Assembly (NCBI GenBank): GCA_947476305.1
Contig: CANJQE010000003.1
Span: 1-40,862 of the forward strand
Reading direction: 5' to 3'
Origin: Legionellaceae bacterium
GTDB taxonomy: Bacteria; Pseudomonadota; Gammaproteobacteria; Legionellales; Legionellaceae
Length of the DNA: 40,862 nt
This document shows positions 33,898 to 40,862 of this stretch, piece after piece; the stretch's first letter is position 1; each line of letters starts with the position of its first letter. The position numbers and the translations under genes were made by a program. A model generated the notes under the pieces. The model ran no database searches and was not told the DNA's origin. It was given only the letters and a program-made list of their open reading frames with translations.

Positions 33898-36477
33898 ATG
33901 AAAAGTTCTGAAATTAGACAAGCCTTTTGGGATTATTTTATCCAGCATGGTCATCATTTAGTAGAGTCCAGCTCCTTGATTCCTGGTAATGATCCTACCT
34001 TATTATTTACTAATGCGGGTATGGTGCAATTTAAAGATGTATTTTTAGGACTTGAAGCCCGATCTTATCAGCGAGCAGTAACATCACAACGTTGCGTCCG
34101 CGCTGGTGGTAAGCATAATGATTTAGAAAATGTAGGGTACACCGCCCGACATCATACCTTTTTTGAAATGTTAGGTAACTTTAGTTTTGGTGATTATTTT
34201 AAACGTGAAGCCATTCAATTTGCCTGGGATTTTTTAACTAAGGTACTTCGCTTACCAGAAGACCGTTTATGGATCACCGTATACAAAGAAGATAAAGAAG
34301 CGGAAGATATCTGGCTTAAAGAGATGGGCGTATCAGCAGAGCGCTTTTCTCGTTGTGGTGAAAAAGATAATTTTTGGTCTATGGGAGATACTGGCCCATG
34401 TGGACCTTGTACAGAAATTTTCTATGATCATGGCCCTAACATTGCAGGTGGTCCTCCAGGTAGCCCTGATGAGGATGGCGATCGTTATATAGAAATTTGG
34501 AACTTGGTCTTCATGCAGTTCAATAGAGATAAAGAAGGGCATCTCCATCCTTTACCTAAACCTTCAGTAGATACAGGTATGGGCTTAGAGCGACTTGCCG
34601 CAGTGGTACAGGGTGTTCAAAATAATTATGAAATTGATAGTTTCCAATATCTGATTCACGCAATAGCAAAATTAGGTCACAAGATTGATTTAAATAACAC
34701 CTCTTTAAAAGTAATTGCAGATCATATCCGTTCTTGCTCCTTTTTAATAACTGATGGAGTGATGCCTAGTAATGAAGGTCGAGGTTATGTTTTAAGACGT
34801 ATCATTCGCCGAGCCGTACGCCACGGTAATAAATTAGGATTAGCAACACCCTTTTTCTCCAAGTTAGTACAACCCTTAATTGATGTTATGGGGGATGCTT
34901 ATCCTGAGTTAGTTGCGGCTAAAGAGCAGGTAGAGAAAATCTTAGCTCAAGAAGAAAATCAGTTCGCTCGTACTTTGGAGCAAGGTTTACGTCTTTTACA
35001 AGAACAGATTCAAACTTTGGATGGAAAAGAAATTCCTGGCCATGTAGCCTTTAAATTATATGATACTTATGGTTTTCCAGTAGATCTCACTGCGGATATT
35101 GCTCGTGAACAGGGGTTGCAGGTGGATATGGATGAATTTAACCAATTCATGCAACAACAAAGAGCACAATCACAAGCGGCAAGCCAATTTACTACGGATT
35201 ATCATGCCAGCTCTCAATTGGAGCATTGTTCTGAGTTTCATGGTTATGAGAAAGAATTACTGGAAGCTACGGTACTCGCTTTATTGCAAGATGGAGCCGA
35301 AGTAAAACAATTAAACTCAGGAACTAAAGGCGCTATTATTCTTAATCATACTCCTTTTTATGCTGAAAGTGGTGGCCAAATTGGTGATAAAGGTTCTATC
35401 GTTGGCAATGGTCTTCATTTTAGAGTGGATGATACGCAAAAAATGGGTCAGGCAGTGGTTCACTACGGTGAAGTCATCGAAGGGAGTTTGAGTCTAAAGC
35501 AAAAAGTTCATGCTGAAATTGATAAAGATCGTCGTGATGCCATCCGTTTAAATCATACCGCAACTCATTTGTTGCATGCTGCCTTAAAGAAAATAGTTGG
35601 TCCTCACGTTCAACAAAAAGGCTCCTTAGTTGACGCAGAACGAGCACGGTTTGACTTTTCTCATTTTGAAGCATTAACCATCGAGCAAACTGGACAAATT
35701 GAATCCTTAGTCAATGAACAAATTCGCGCCAATAATGAGGTTGAAACTCATTTAATGGATATAGAGACCGCGAAGAAAAGTGGTGCTGTTGCCCTTTTTG
35801 GTGAAAAATACACAGAGAACGTGCGTGTATTAACTATCGGTGATTTTTCTAAAGAATTATGTGGTGGAACTCATGCCCGTCGTACCGGTGATATTGGTTT
35901 ATGCAAAATCACTGCTGAATATGGAATTGCTAGTGGTATACGCCGCATAGAGATGGTAACTGGCACCCATGCTTTGGTGTGGATTAATGAACAACAAGCT
36001 TTATTGAATGGGATTGCGGCGACCTTAAAAACCACGACTCCTCATGTGAAGGATAAATTAACCCAACTACTACTCGAACATAAAAATAAGGAAAAAGAAA
36101 TAGCACGATTTTTACAGGAAAAAGCACAAAAATCGGGCGCTGATATGTTAAGTGAAGTAGAAAAAATTAATGGAATTAATTTACTAGTTAAACGTCTAGA
36201 CGGTGTAGACAATCAAACAATGAGAAATACTTTAGATCAACTAAAATCTAAGCTAGAGCCAGCGGTACTGGTTTTATTTACTGTAGATCAGCAAAAGATG
36301 AATGTGATTGCTGGTGTAAGTAAAACTATTATTGGTAAAGCGCCAACCGCAGCCGAATTAGTAAAGCATCTTTGTGGTAAAGGCGGAGGTCGAGATGATA
36401 TGGCTCAAGGCGGTGGTTTAGTCCCTGATGATTTAGAAGAGAAAATAAAGCAAATTAAAGCAATGATAAAAAACTAG
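33898..36477 (+). CDS. alaS: Alanine--tRNA ligase
   Basis: An 859-residue class II synthetase that charges tRNA-Ala. Seen: the catalytic core with RHHTFFEMLGNFSFGDYFKRE and DTGMGLERLAAVVQG; the editing domain with HTATHLLHAALKK and CGGTHARRTGDIG, which together supply the zinc-binding histidines and cysteine that clear mischarged Ser or Gly; and the C-Ala domain ending GKGGGRDDMAQGGG. The length is normal. It follows recX after a hairpin and a 118-base gap, the common recA-recX-alaS order. Confidence 0.98.
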   Translation: MKSSEIRQAFWDYFIQHGHHLVESSSLIPGNDPTLLFTNAGMVQFKDVFLGLEARSYQRAVTSQRCVRAGGKHNDLENVGYTARHHTFFEMLGNFSFGDYFKREAIQFAWDFLTKVLRLPEDRLWITVYKEDKEAEDIWLKEMGVSAERFSRCGEKDNFWSMGDTGPCGPCTEIFYDHGPNIAGGPPGSPDEDGDRYIEIWNLVFMQFNRDKEGHLHPLPKPSVDTGMGLERLAAVVQGVQNNYEIDSFQYLIHAIAKLGHKIDLNNTSLKVIADHIRSCSFLITDGVMPSNEGRGYVLRRIIRRAVRHGNKLGLATPFFSKLVQPLIDVMGDAYPELVAAKEQVEKILAQEENQFARTLEQGLRLLQEQIQTLDGKEIPGHVAFKLYDTYGFPVDLTADIAREQGLQVDMDEFNQFMQQQRAQSQAASQFTTDYHASSQLEHCSEFHGYEKELLEATVLALLQDGAEVKQLNSGTKGAIILNHTPFYAESGGQIGDKGSIVGNGLHFRVDDTQKMGQAVVHYGEVIEGSLSLKQKVHAEIDKDRRDAIRLNHTATHLLHAALKKIVGPHVQQKGSLVDAERARFDFSHFEALTIEQTGQIESLVNEQIRANNEVETHLMDIETAKKSGAVALFGEKYTENVRVLTIGDFSKELCGGTHARRTGDIGLCKITAEYGIASGIRRIEMVTGTHALVWINEQQALLNGIAATLKTTTPHVKDKLTQLLLEHKNKEKEIARFLQEKAQKSGADMLSEVEKINGINLLVKRLDGVDNQTMRNTLDQLKSKLEPAVLVLFTVDQQKMNVIAGVSKTIIGKAPTAAELVKHLCGKGGGRDDMAQGGGLVPDDLEEKIKQIKAMIKN

Positions 36478-36996
36478 TGTAGGTTGGGTCATTTTGACCC
36501 ATAGCCCTCAAGCTAAGGGGTTTTATAGTAAAATTCTCGTCTTTGCGAACGCCGTGCTGAGGGATCCGTCAAAAATTTAACCATTTTGAATGCTCCCTCC
36601 CTTCAAAGATATAAATTCATATATGTTTTGAATAAAATCAGTGATTTTATTCAGTCCTGTTCTCCACGCGCCCTTTTCCTAAATATACAAGAGAGAGAAT
36701 TGCAGTTTTCCAATTAGGAAGGTACGAAATTTCCCTGAACACTTTACAAGCCTTTGCCAGTAAAGGATGTAAACAATAAATTGATTTTTAATTGAGAATG
36801 TAATTTTTAGGTAACCTTTTGTAAATAATATTATTTTTCTTCTCAGCTAATTTCATATTTATATATTTCAATGAAAGGCAGGTGTATGAGAACTTTTTTA
36901 AGAACAACAACTGCTGAGTAATAAAGCCAACGCGTCTTTAAACCAAAAATAGCATTCTATAACTTGTTTATCTATTCTAATTTTTTTTATGGTTAG
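36478..36996. other. 519-base non-coding gap with two palindromes
   Basis: No gene is supported here. It contains GGGTCA-TTT-TGACCC (36486-36500), just after alaS and a possible terminator without a T-run; a perfect 11-bp palindrome TGAATAAAATC-AGT-GATTTTATTCA (36629-36653); and a TTTGAATG...CTCCCTCCCTT segment (36585-36603) that recurs at 39429-39452. An 11-codon ATG frame at 36885 is too short to call. The rest is AT-rich. Confidence 0.5.
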
Positions 36997-38388
36997 TTAC
37001 TGAATGAATGATTCTGGTAATTTAATATTATTATCTTCAGATTTTCTAAGTTCCTGCACTACAGCATCAAACTCATCATAAACTCTAGGTTTTACTAAGG
37101 GAAAACGCTTCGTAAAAAAACCACTTAATTGACTGTGTTTCAATTGCTGAACAGTCTCAGCTGAAAAATGAACAGGAGCCTTTACTAACGATTTATCTAT
37201 ACTTCTCTCAGAGAAAATCCTATTAAAAAAAATGGTATGCTTTAATTGAGCCAACATTCTCTCTGTTATACTTGGAGCTAGCCTATAAGAGGCGTTCACA
37301 AGAAGAGCGTCTACATCCAAATGGTTCACATCAATAGATCCAAAATGAAGGGGCATCCATTCAGCTACTCCTTTCTTCGAGAGATCTGTATCAGTTCGTT
37401 CAGCAGTAAAAGGTACGACAGCCTTACTTGCCAATGAGAGTTTAGTTCTAAAAGATTCGATCAATAAATTTATTTCTTCAGCGGGAGAAATTAATTCTTG
37501 AGAAAGTAGCTCTATTCGTTCAATTTGCAAATCTTCATCCTGTGATGAAGCCACAGTGGATCCAACAAAGGGAATGGAATCAATGGCTAGACTAGAACTC
37601 ACCGCTACTGAATCGGAAATTTTATCTTTTTCCCCACTAGCATTTAGTGAACGATCTTTCGAAATTTTTAAGGCCGAGTCCGAGAAAGAAAAAGGCGAAG
37701 TAGTGGCAATTTGTTCTACATTTTTAGGCTTATCATGAAAGTAATTAAGGATGTGAGCTAATTTTGCAATATCCATTCTCATTTTATTTTGAATGTCATC
37801 TTTTGTTCTTGACTTTAAAGTATCACTATCGGGTACGTCAGTAGTGTGTGAAGATTCAAAATCAATGATATATGCCTGATAGGAAATCGTTCCGGAAGAA
37901 ATCACTTTGGTAATCAGAATATTACCCAGATTAATGTCGCCATGTGCGACACCTTTTCTATGCAACTGCTTAAGAGCTTTTATAGCGACTAACTGTATTT
38001 GCAAGTTTTCTTCTATCGTTGCGGGATTAAATTCGGCTAGACTGATTCCGAGATGAGGCATTACATATCTGAATTCTTTAGGGTTTTTTTTGTTGATGAG
38101 TACATGCGCAAGTAAATGTGGGTAGACTTTGTTCCATATTCGACAGTCTCTTTGGCAGCGCTCTAAGTCATAGTTTTTACTTATTGAATGTTTCACTGCT
38201 AAAGATACTGGGCTTTCATTCATTCTGTTTTTAAACGGCCTTACGGTTCCACTACGACCTGATCGTGCATCATTAATAGCCTCAGAGCTTTCCTCACTCA
38301 TTATTGTACTGTGTGGCTCAAGATTACTTCCATCAGGAAGCTCAATAAATGATTTTTTTCTGCCATTGCCGAAATGATAGCGAAACAT
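36997..38388 (-). CDS. Protein-kinase-like protein (effector candidate)
   Basis: A 463-residue protein with a eukaryote-like kinase fold signature: a glycine-rich loop SGRSGTVR (residues 43-50), a beta-3 lysine VSLAVKHS (K66), a hinge-like FRYVMPHLG, a catalytic loop HGDINLGN (D151, N156) and a metal-binding IIDFE (D176) in place of DFG, then DIAKLA. All key catalytic residues are present, so activity is plausible. The C-terminal 240 residues are Ser/Lys-rich and unrecognised. I use the ATG at 38388; upstream in-frame codons lie in AT-rich DNA and add an implausible hydrophobic leader. No signal peptide. The small-lobe-plus-tail layout resembles Legionella Dot/Icm kinase effectors; that is inference. 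Confidence 0.72.
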   Translation of the reverse strand: MFRYHFGNGRKKSFIELPDGSNLEPHSTIMSEESSEAINDARSGRSGTVRPFKNRMNESPVSLAVKHSISKNYDLERCQRDCRIWNKVYPHLLAHVLINKKNPKEFRYVMPHLGISLAEFNPATIEENLQIQLVAIKALKQLHRKGVAHGDINLGNILITKVISSGTISYQAYIIDFESSHTTDVPDSDTLKSRTKDDIQNKMRMDIAKLAHILNYFHDKPKNVEQIATTSPFSFSDSALKISKDRSLNASGEKDKISDSVAVSSSLAIDSIPFVGSTVASSQDEDLQIERIELLSQELISPAEEINLLIESFRTKLSLASKAVVPFTAERTDTDLSKKGVAEWMPLHFGSIDVNHLDVDALLVNASYRLAPSITERMLAQLKHTIFFNRIFSERSIDKSLVKAPVHFSAETVQQLKHSQLSGFFTKRFPLVKPRVYDEFDAVVQELRKSEDNNIKLPESFIQ

Positions 38389-38706
38389 AATTTTCTTTAT
38401 ATTAAGGAGGATATTGGGTGGATTATATGTGTTCACAATTAAGACAATATTAAATTGTGCATAATTTGCTAGGGTTGGTATTGATTTTAAATACCAATAA
38501 GCTTTAAGAAATACGCATTTAGCACCACAGCATAAAATCAAAGCAGTGAATAATTTGACTGGGTTAATCAAACAACCGATTAGATCTACGTTATAATTTA
38601 ATCATTATCTTAATAATCATGTTCCGAAAAAAATGATAGCTTATTTGTAAATTTCATTTATAAATCTCAATTATTCACCCATAAATATTTTCTTTAGGAC
38701 CTTGCT
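38389..38706. other. Divergent intergenic region kinase-like gene / alkA-like gene
   Basis: This 318-base AT-rich gap should hold both divergent promoters. TTAATCAT and CTTAATAAT near 38598-38616 faintly resemble PmrA half-sites, but the spacing is off by one base. Nothing else is seen. Confidence 0.35.
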
Positions 38707-39420
38707 ATGTTTAAAGAAATATCCCAGTTAGAAATCCAATGGGCTCGAAAAGCGCTAAGCCTTCTGGATCCTTCTCTTGCCAAAGCAAATGAAGTCATAC
38801 CTATATTTGATTGGCGAACTAGGACAAGAGGTTTTACTGGTCTTGTAAGACTTATACTGGAGCAACAGTTATCAGGCGCTTCAGCAAATGCGATCTGGAG
38901 TCGGCTTCAGACCGGGCTTGGAATTGTTGAGCCGAAGCAGGTTCTCACCAAAACAATCGAAGAATTAAAGAGTTATGGTCTATCGACTCCAAAAGCACGC
39001 TACGTTTATGGAATTGCTCAAGCACATGAAAATGGAGAGATCGATTTTGATGAACTGAAAGATCTCGATGATGAAGCTGCTAGCGCCAGGCTTCTTGCAT
39101 TAAATGGTATAGGCCGATGGACAGCGGAAGCCTATCTAATGTGGTGTGAAGCACGCACCGACGTATTTCCGGCGGCAGATATAGCATTGCAAGAAGCAAT
39201 CAGAATTCTTGATGGTGTTGCACACCGTCCTTCAACTGAAGAATTATACCTGAGATCTAAGAATTGGAGCCCCTATCGAAGTTTTGCCGCACATCTTCTT
39301 TGGGGTTATTACGGAGCCATTAAAAAAAACACAATCTCTATGCCACAAGGTGTGCCGCCATTGATAAAATCAACCAAATCTGTAATTAAGAAAAAAACCA
39401 AAACAAATCCAAATTATTGA
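38707..39420 (+). CDS. AlkA-type DNA-3-methyladenine glycosylase (HhH-GPD)
   Basis: A 237-residue base-excision repair glycosylase that would remove alkylated bases. The helix-hairpin-helix LNGIGRWTAEAYL lies at residues 132-144, and the catalytic aspartate in FPAADIAL is D158. LILEQQLSGASANAI near residue 49 is the family's N-terminal helix. It lacks the extra N-terminal domain of E. coli AlkA, like the shorter members of the family. AGGA precedes the ATG at 38707. The codon use and higher GC of the first half differ from the neighbours, which suggests horizontal transfer (impression, not computed). A Lys-rich tail (KSTKSVIKKKTKTN) ends it. Confidence 0.85.
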   Translation: MFKEISQLEIQWARKALSLLDPSLAKANEVIPIFDWRTRTRGFTGLVRLILEQQLSGASANAIWSRLQTGLGIVEPKQVLTKTIEELKSYGLSTPKARYVYGIAQAHENGEIDFDELKDLDDEAASARLLALNGIGRWTAEAYLMWCEARTDVFPAADIALQEAIRILDGVAHRPSTEELYLRSKNWSPYRSFAAHLLWGYYGAIKKNTISMPQGVPPLIKSTKSVIKKKTKTNPNY

Positions 39421-39491
39421 TAGATATGTTTGAATGGATGCCTCCCTCCCTTGAGAGCGAAGTGATTTATATAACCGCCTATGGCATACGC

Positions 39492-39738
39492 TCATTGTAT
39501 AATACTTTTATTGTTATATTTTAGAAGATACCCTATGGAAATTCTTTGGGATAGATAACTACCATTTTCATTTATTTGCTCGTTCTTGGGATATATATTA
39601 GATAATAATTGAATTTCATAATTAATAAACTGGTTAAAATTTGAATGTTTTTGATAAACAATTTGGCAATAAGAGCATTTGCCATTCAGGACTTTTAGCT
39701 TCGGGTATACGTTGATAACCGCATCCTGGACATTTCAT
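39492..39738 (-). pseudogene. Small zinc-ribbon protein gene with a +1 frameshift
   Basis: From the ATG at 39738 the frame reads MKCPGCGYQRIPEAKSPEWQ and then goes out of phase. Skipping one A at 39678 restores CSYCQIVYQKHSNFNQ... for 60 codons to a TGA at 39492-39494. The rebuilt 80-residue product has two CxxC knuckles (CPGC and CSYC) spaced as in the common small bacterial zinc-ribbon proteins of the MKCPxCGY...PEWQCPxC type. In the unshifted frame only 34 codons remain and the second knuckle is lost. It may be a true pseudogene or a sequencing error. Function of the family is unclear. Confidence 0.7.
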
Positions 39739-39986
39739 TAAATATTCGAAGTTATTTTAATATATAATGATTATGATTTGAGTTTTCTATAATTGCAAAA
39801 AAATCCCTACGAGATTTATTTATATTCTCAATAATTAAAACTGAATAGCTTATTAATTTCAGATGGAATAAATATATATAATTTATTTTGCGACTTTGGT
39901 TTGCCGAATAACTAAATACAAACGGCTAAAAGAGATTTTTGTTATGTTGATAAAACTTCCATGTATTAGAGTTGCAGGTATAAATT
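39739..39986. other. AT-rich non-coding gap
   Basis: No gene, repeat or clear regulatory site is supported here. It presumably holds the promoters of the zinc-ribbon remnant (minus) and the small membrane protein (plus). Confidence 0.3.
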
Positions 39987-40235
39987 ATGATCTGTAAAGT
40001 TGATCCTAATAATATTGCTATTTTGCGCAATGTTGCTGGAGTATTTTTACTCTGTGTATTTATTTCTATAGTCTTAGGTAAAACATATTGTAAACGAATT
40101 ATTACGCGTATAGACGAACCTATTTCTTTTTGGGGGACTGTTATCATTTATTTTTTATTGGGAATGATGATGCTGTTGGGGACCTATGTATGTCAGCATA
40201 TAAACTATGAAACATCTAGAACATGCTTACGATGA
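39987..40235 (+). CDS. Small two-helix membrane protein, unknown
   Basis: An 82-residue open frame with two hydrophobic stretches, about residues 12-31 (NVAGVFLLCVFISIVLG core) and 49-68 (TVIIYFLLGMMMLLGTYVC core), separated by a basic loop (KTYCKRIITR). I do not recognise it. The upstream site is weak (AGG about 10 bases before the ATG), so translation is uncertain. A frame on the opposite strand overlaps it but lacks coherent membrane or domain features. It lies alone in the accessory end of the window. Confidence 0.5.
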   Translation: MICKVDPNNIAILRNVAGVFLLCVFISIVLGKTYCKRIITRIDEPISFWGTVIIYFLLGMMMLLGTYVCQHINYETSRTCLR

Positions 40236-40567
40236 TGAGGCTCGTTAATGTAGCACAATGTATAAGTTCAGTGATGATTTTGAATAAAAAAATCCTTTGC
40301 TATGGATAATAATTGCCCAGAACAATTACAACAACAGGGGCTAACACTGCTGAAAAATGAAAAATTTATTAAATGAAACTAACATCATGTCAAAAGAGGT
40401 TAAGCATGGGGTTGTGAGCATGGAATAGAGTAGTTGTAACTCTTAAATTTTAATTTTAAATCGCTTCGAAAACTCTGACCAAAAATCAAAGTTCGCTTTT
40501 ATTGAAATACTGAATTAATGAGCTATCCTAAACTAATAATAATTTTGCTTTACAAGGAGGGAGTAGG
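40236..40567. other. Non-coding gap before the repeat-protein gene
   Basis: A 24-codon frame at 40302-40376 (MDNNCPEQLQQQGLTLLKNE...) has no ribosome site and is not called. Otherwise the gap is AT-rich DNA with the likely promoter of the repeat protein; AAGGAGGG ends it at 40554-40561. Confidence 0.35.
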
Positions 40568-40862
40568 ATGATCAAGACTACTTTAAAAAGAATGGTTTTT
40601 ACGAGTTTATTATTTACTTTAATTGCAAATCCTGTAGGGGCTCAGCAGCAAAGTTCGAGTTATCAGGGCAAGCCAAGTTCAAAACCTCAAGGCCAGACTT
40701 CACAAAATCAAGGTCAAGGCTCACAATATCAGGGCCATGGTTCACAAAATCAAGGTCAAGGCTCACAATATCAGGGCCATGGTTCACAAAATCAAGGTCA
40801 AGGCTCACAATACCACGGACATGGTTCACAAAATCAAGGTCAAGGCTCACAATATCAGGGCC
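40568..40862 (+). CDS. Secreted Gln/Gly-rich tandem-repeat protein (5' part, runs off the window)
   Basis: At least 98 codons are open to the window edge. The ATG at 40568 has a very strong ribosome site (AAGGAGGG). The signal peptide is MIKTTLKRMVFTSLLFTLIA followed by NPVGA, cleaved likely before QQQSS. The mature protein becomes a repeat of SQNQGQGSQYQGHG, itself two related heptads. The part seen is unstructured, rich in Gln, Gly, Ser and His, with no cysteine. Function unknown; a surface or extracellular low-complexity protein is plausible. The full length cannot be seen. Confidence 0.8.
   Translation, partial: MIKTTLKRMVFTSLLFTLIANPVGAQQQSSSYQGKPSSKPQGQTSQNQGQGSQYQGHGSQNQGQGSQYQGHGSQNQGQGSQYHGHGSQNQGQGSQYQG
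40699..40862 (+). repeat. 42-bp coding tandem repeat (two 21-bp halves)
   Basis: The unit TCACAAAATCAAGGTCAAGG(C) plus TCACAATATCAGGGCCATGG(T) is repeated nearly perfectly about four times to the window edge. One copy has CACGGACAT where the others have CAGGGCCAT. The near identity of copies points to recent slippage or expansion. Confidence 0.92.

Noticed and set aside
34333-35674. Short frames within alaS on both strands
   Set aside because: They lie wholly inside alaS, whose motifs are complete across the same bases.
38596-38618. PmrA tandem site (TTAAT repeats) for the kinase-like gene
   Set aside because: The spacing is 12 rather than 11 bases and the DNA is so AT-rich that TTAAT pairs are expected by chance.
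39926-40147. 73-codon minus-strand frame opposite the small membrane protein
   Set aside because: It has no coherent domain or membrane pattern; the plus-strand frame has two clear hydrophobic helices.
40614-40850. Minus-strand open frame over the 42-bp repeats (SLDLDFVNHG repeats)
   Set aside because: The repeat length is a multiple of three, so all frames of the repeat stay open. The plus strand has the ribosome site and signal peptide.
40699-40862. CRISPR-like periodicity
   Set aside because: The repeats are contiguous, without unique spacers, and are in frame with a signal-peptide protein.

Overview
The window looks like a chromosomal segment of a Legionella-like gammaproteobacterium (order Legionellales). 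The grounds are inference from gene content: an AT-rich genome, a fused aspartokinase/diaminopimelate decarboxylase (LysAC), a 13.4-kb gene for a eukaryote-like effector-type protein, a protein-kinase-like effector candidate, many palindromic intergenic repeats, and a recA promoter without a visible LexA box. No rRNA, tRNA or CRISPR array was seen.

Layout. (1) 1-277: a GC-rich, hairpin-rich non-coding element and a small hairpin after mrp. (2) 278-20747, all on the minus strand (transcribed right to left): the giant gene (4477 aa), lysAC, an AddA/RecB-like helicase-nuclease one base after lysAC, and mrp. (3) 20748-21131: an intergenic gap holding a ~127-bp MITE-like palindrome. (4) 21132-22607: a FadL/OmpP1-type outer-membrane protein (+), sharing a bidirectional terminator with a small secreted protein (-). 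(5) 23319-31141, minus strand: mutS, tamA, tamB, hemB; tamA and tamB overlap by 4 bases. (6) 31472-36477, plus strand: a tiny lipoprotein, pncC (CinA C-terminal type), recA, recX (8-base overlap) and alaS, a classic conserved order. (7) 36478-40862: an accessory stretch with long non-coding gaps, a kinase-like protein (-), an AlkA-type DNA glycosylase (+), a frameshifted zinc-ribbon gene (-), a two-helix membrane protein (+), and the start of a secreted Gln/Gly-rich tandem-repeat protein that runs off the window.

The most interesting object is the giant protein. Its N-terminus carries a His-Asn/Asp-Gln-Cys arrangement like CE-clan (Ulp1/YopJ/SidE-DUB type) cysteine proteases. Its middle matches the eukaryotic DUF3638/DUF3645 family, with superfamily-2-like motifs (Walker A GGGKS, DEVH, SGT, and a Q...RMRGLG..Q motif). 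About 1100 residues near its C-terminus consist of five copies of a 245-290-residue alpha-helical super-repeat, followed by a short hydrophobic tail. I infer a secreted effector that couples ubiquitin-like processing with a nucleotide-driven motor. This combination is not one I can match to a characterised protein. The remaining genes are housekeeping: DNA repair (mutS, recA, recX, addA-like, alkA-like), cell envelope (tamAB, fadL-like), amino acid, haem and NAD metabolism, and translation (alaS).
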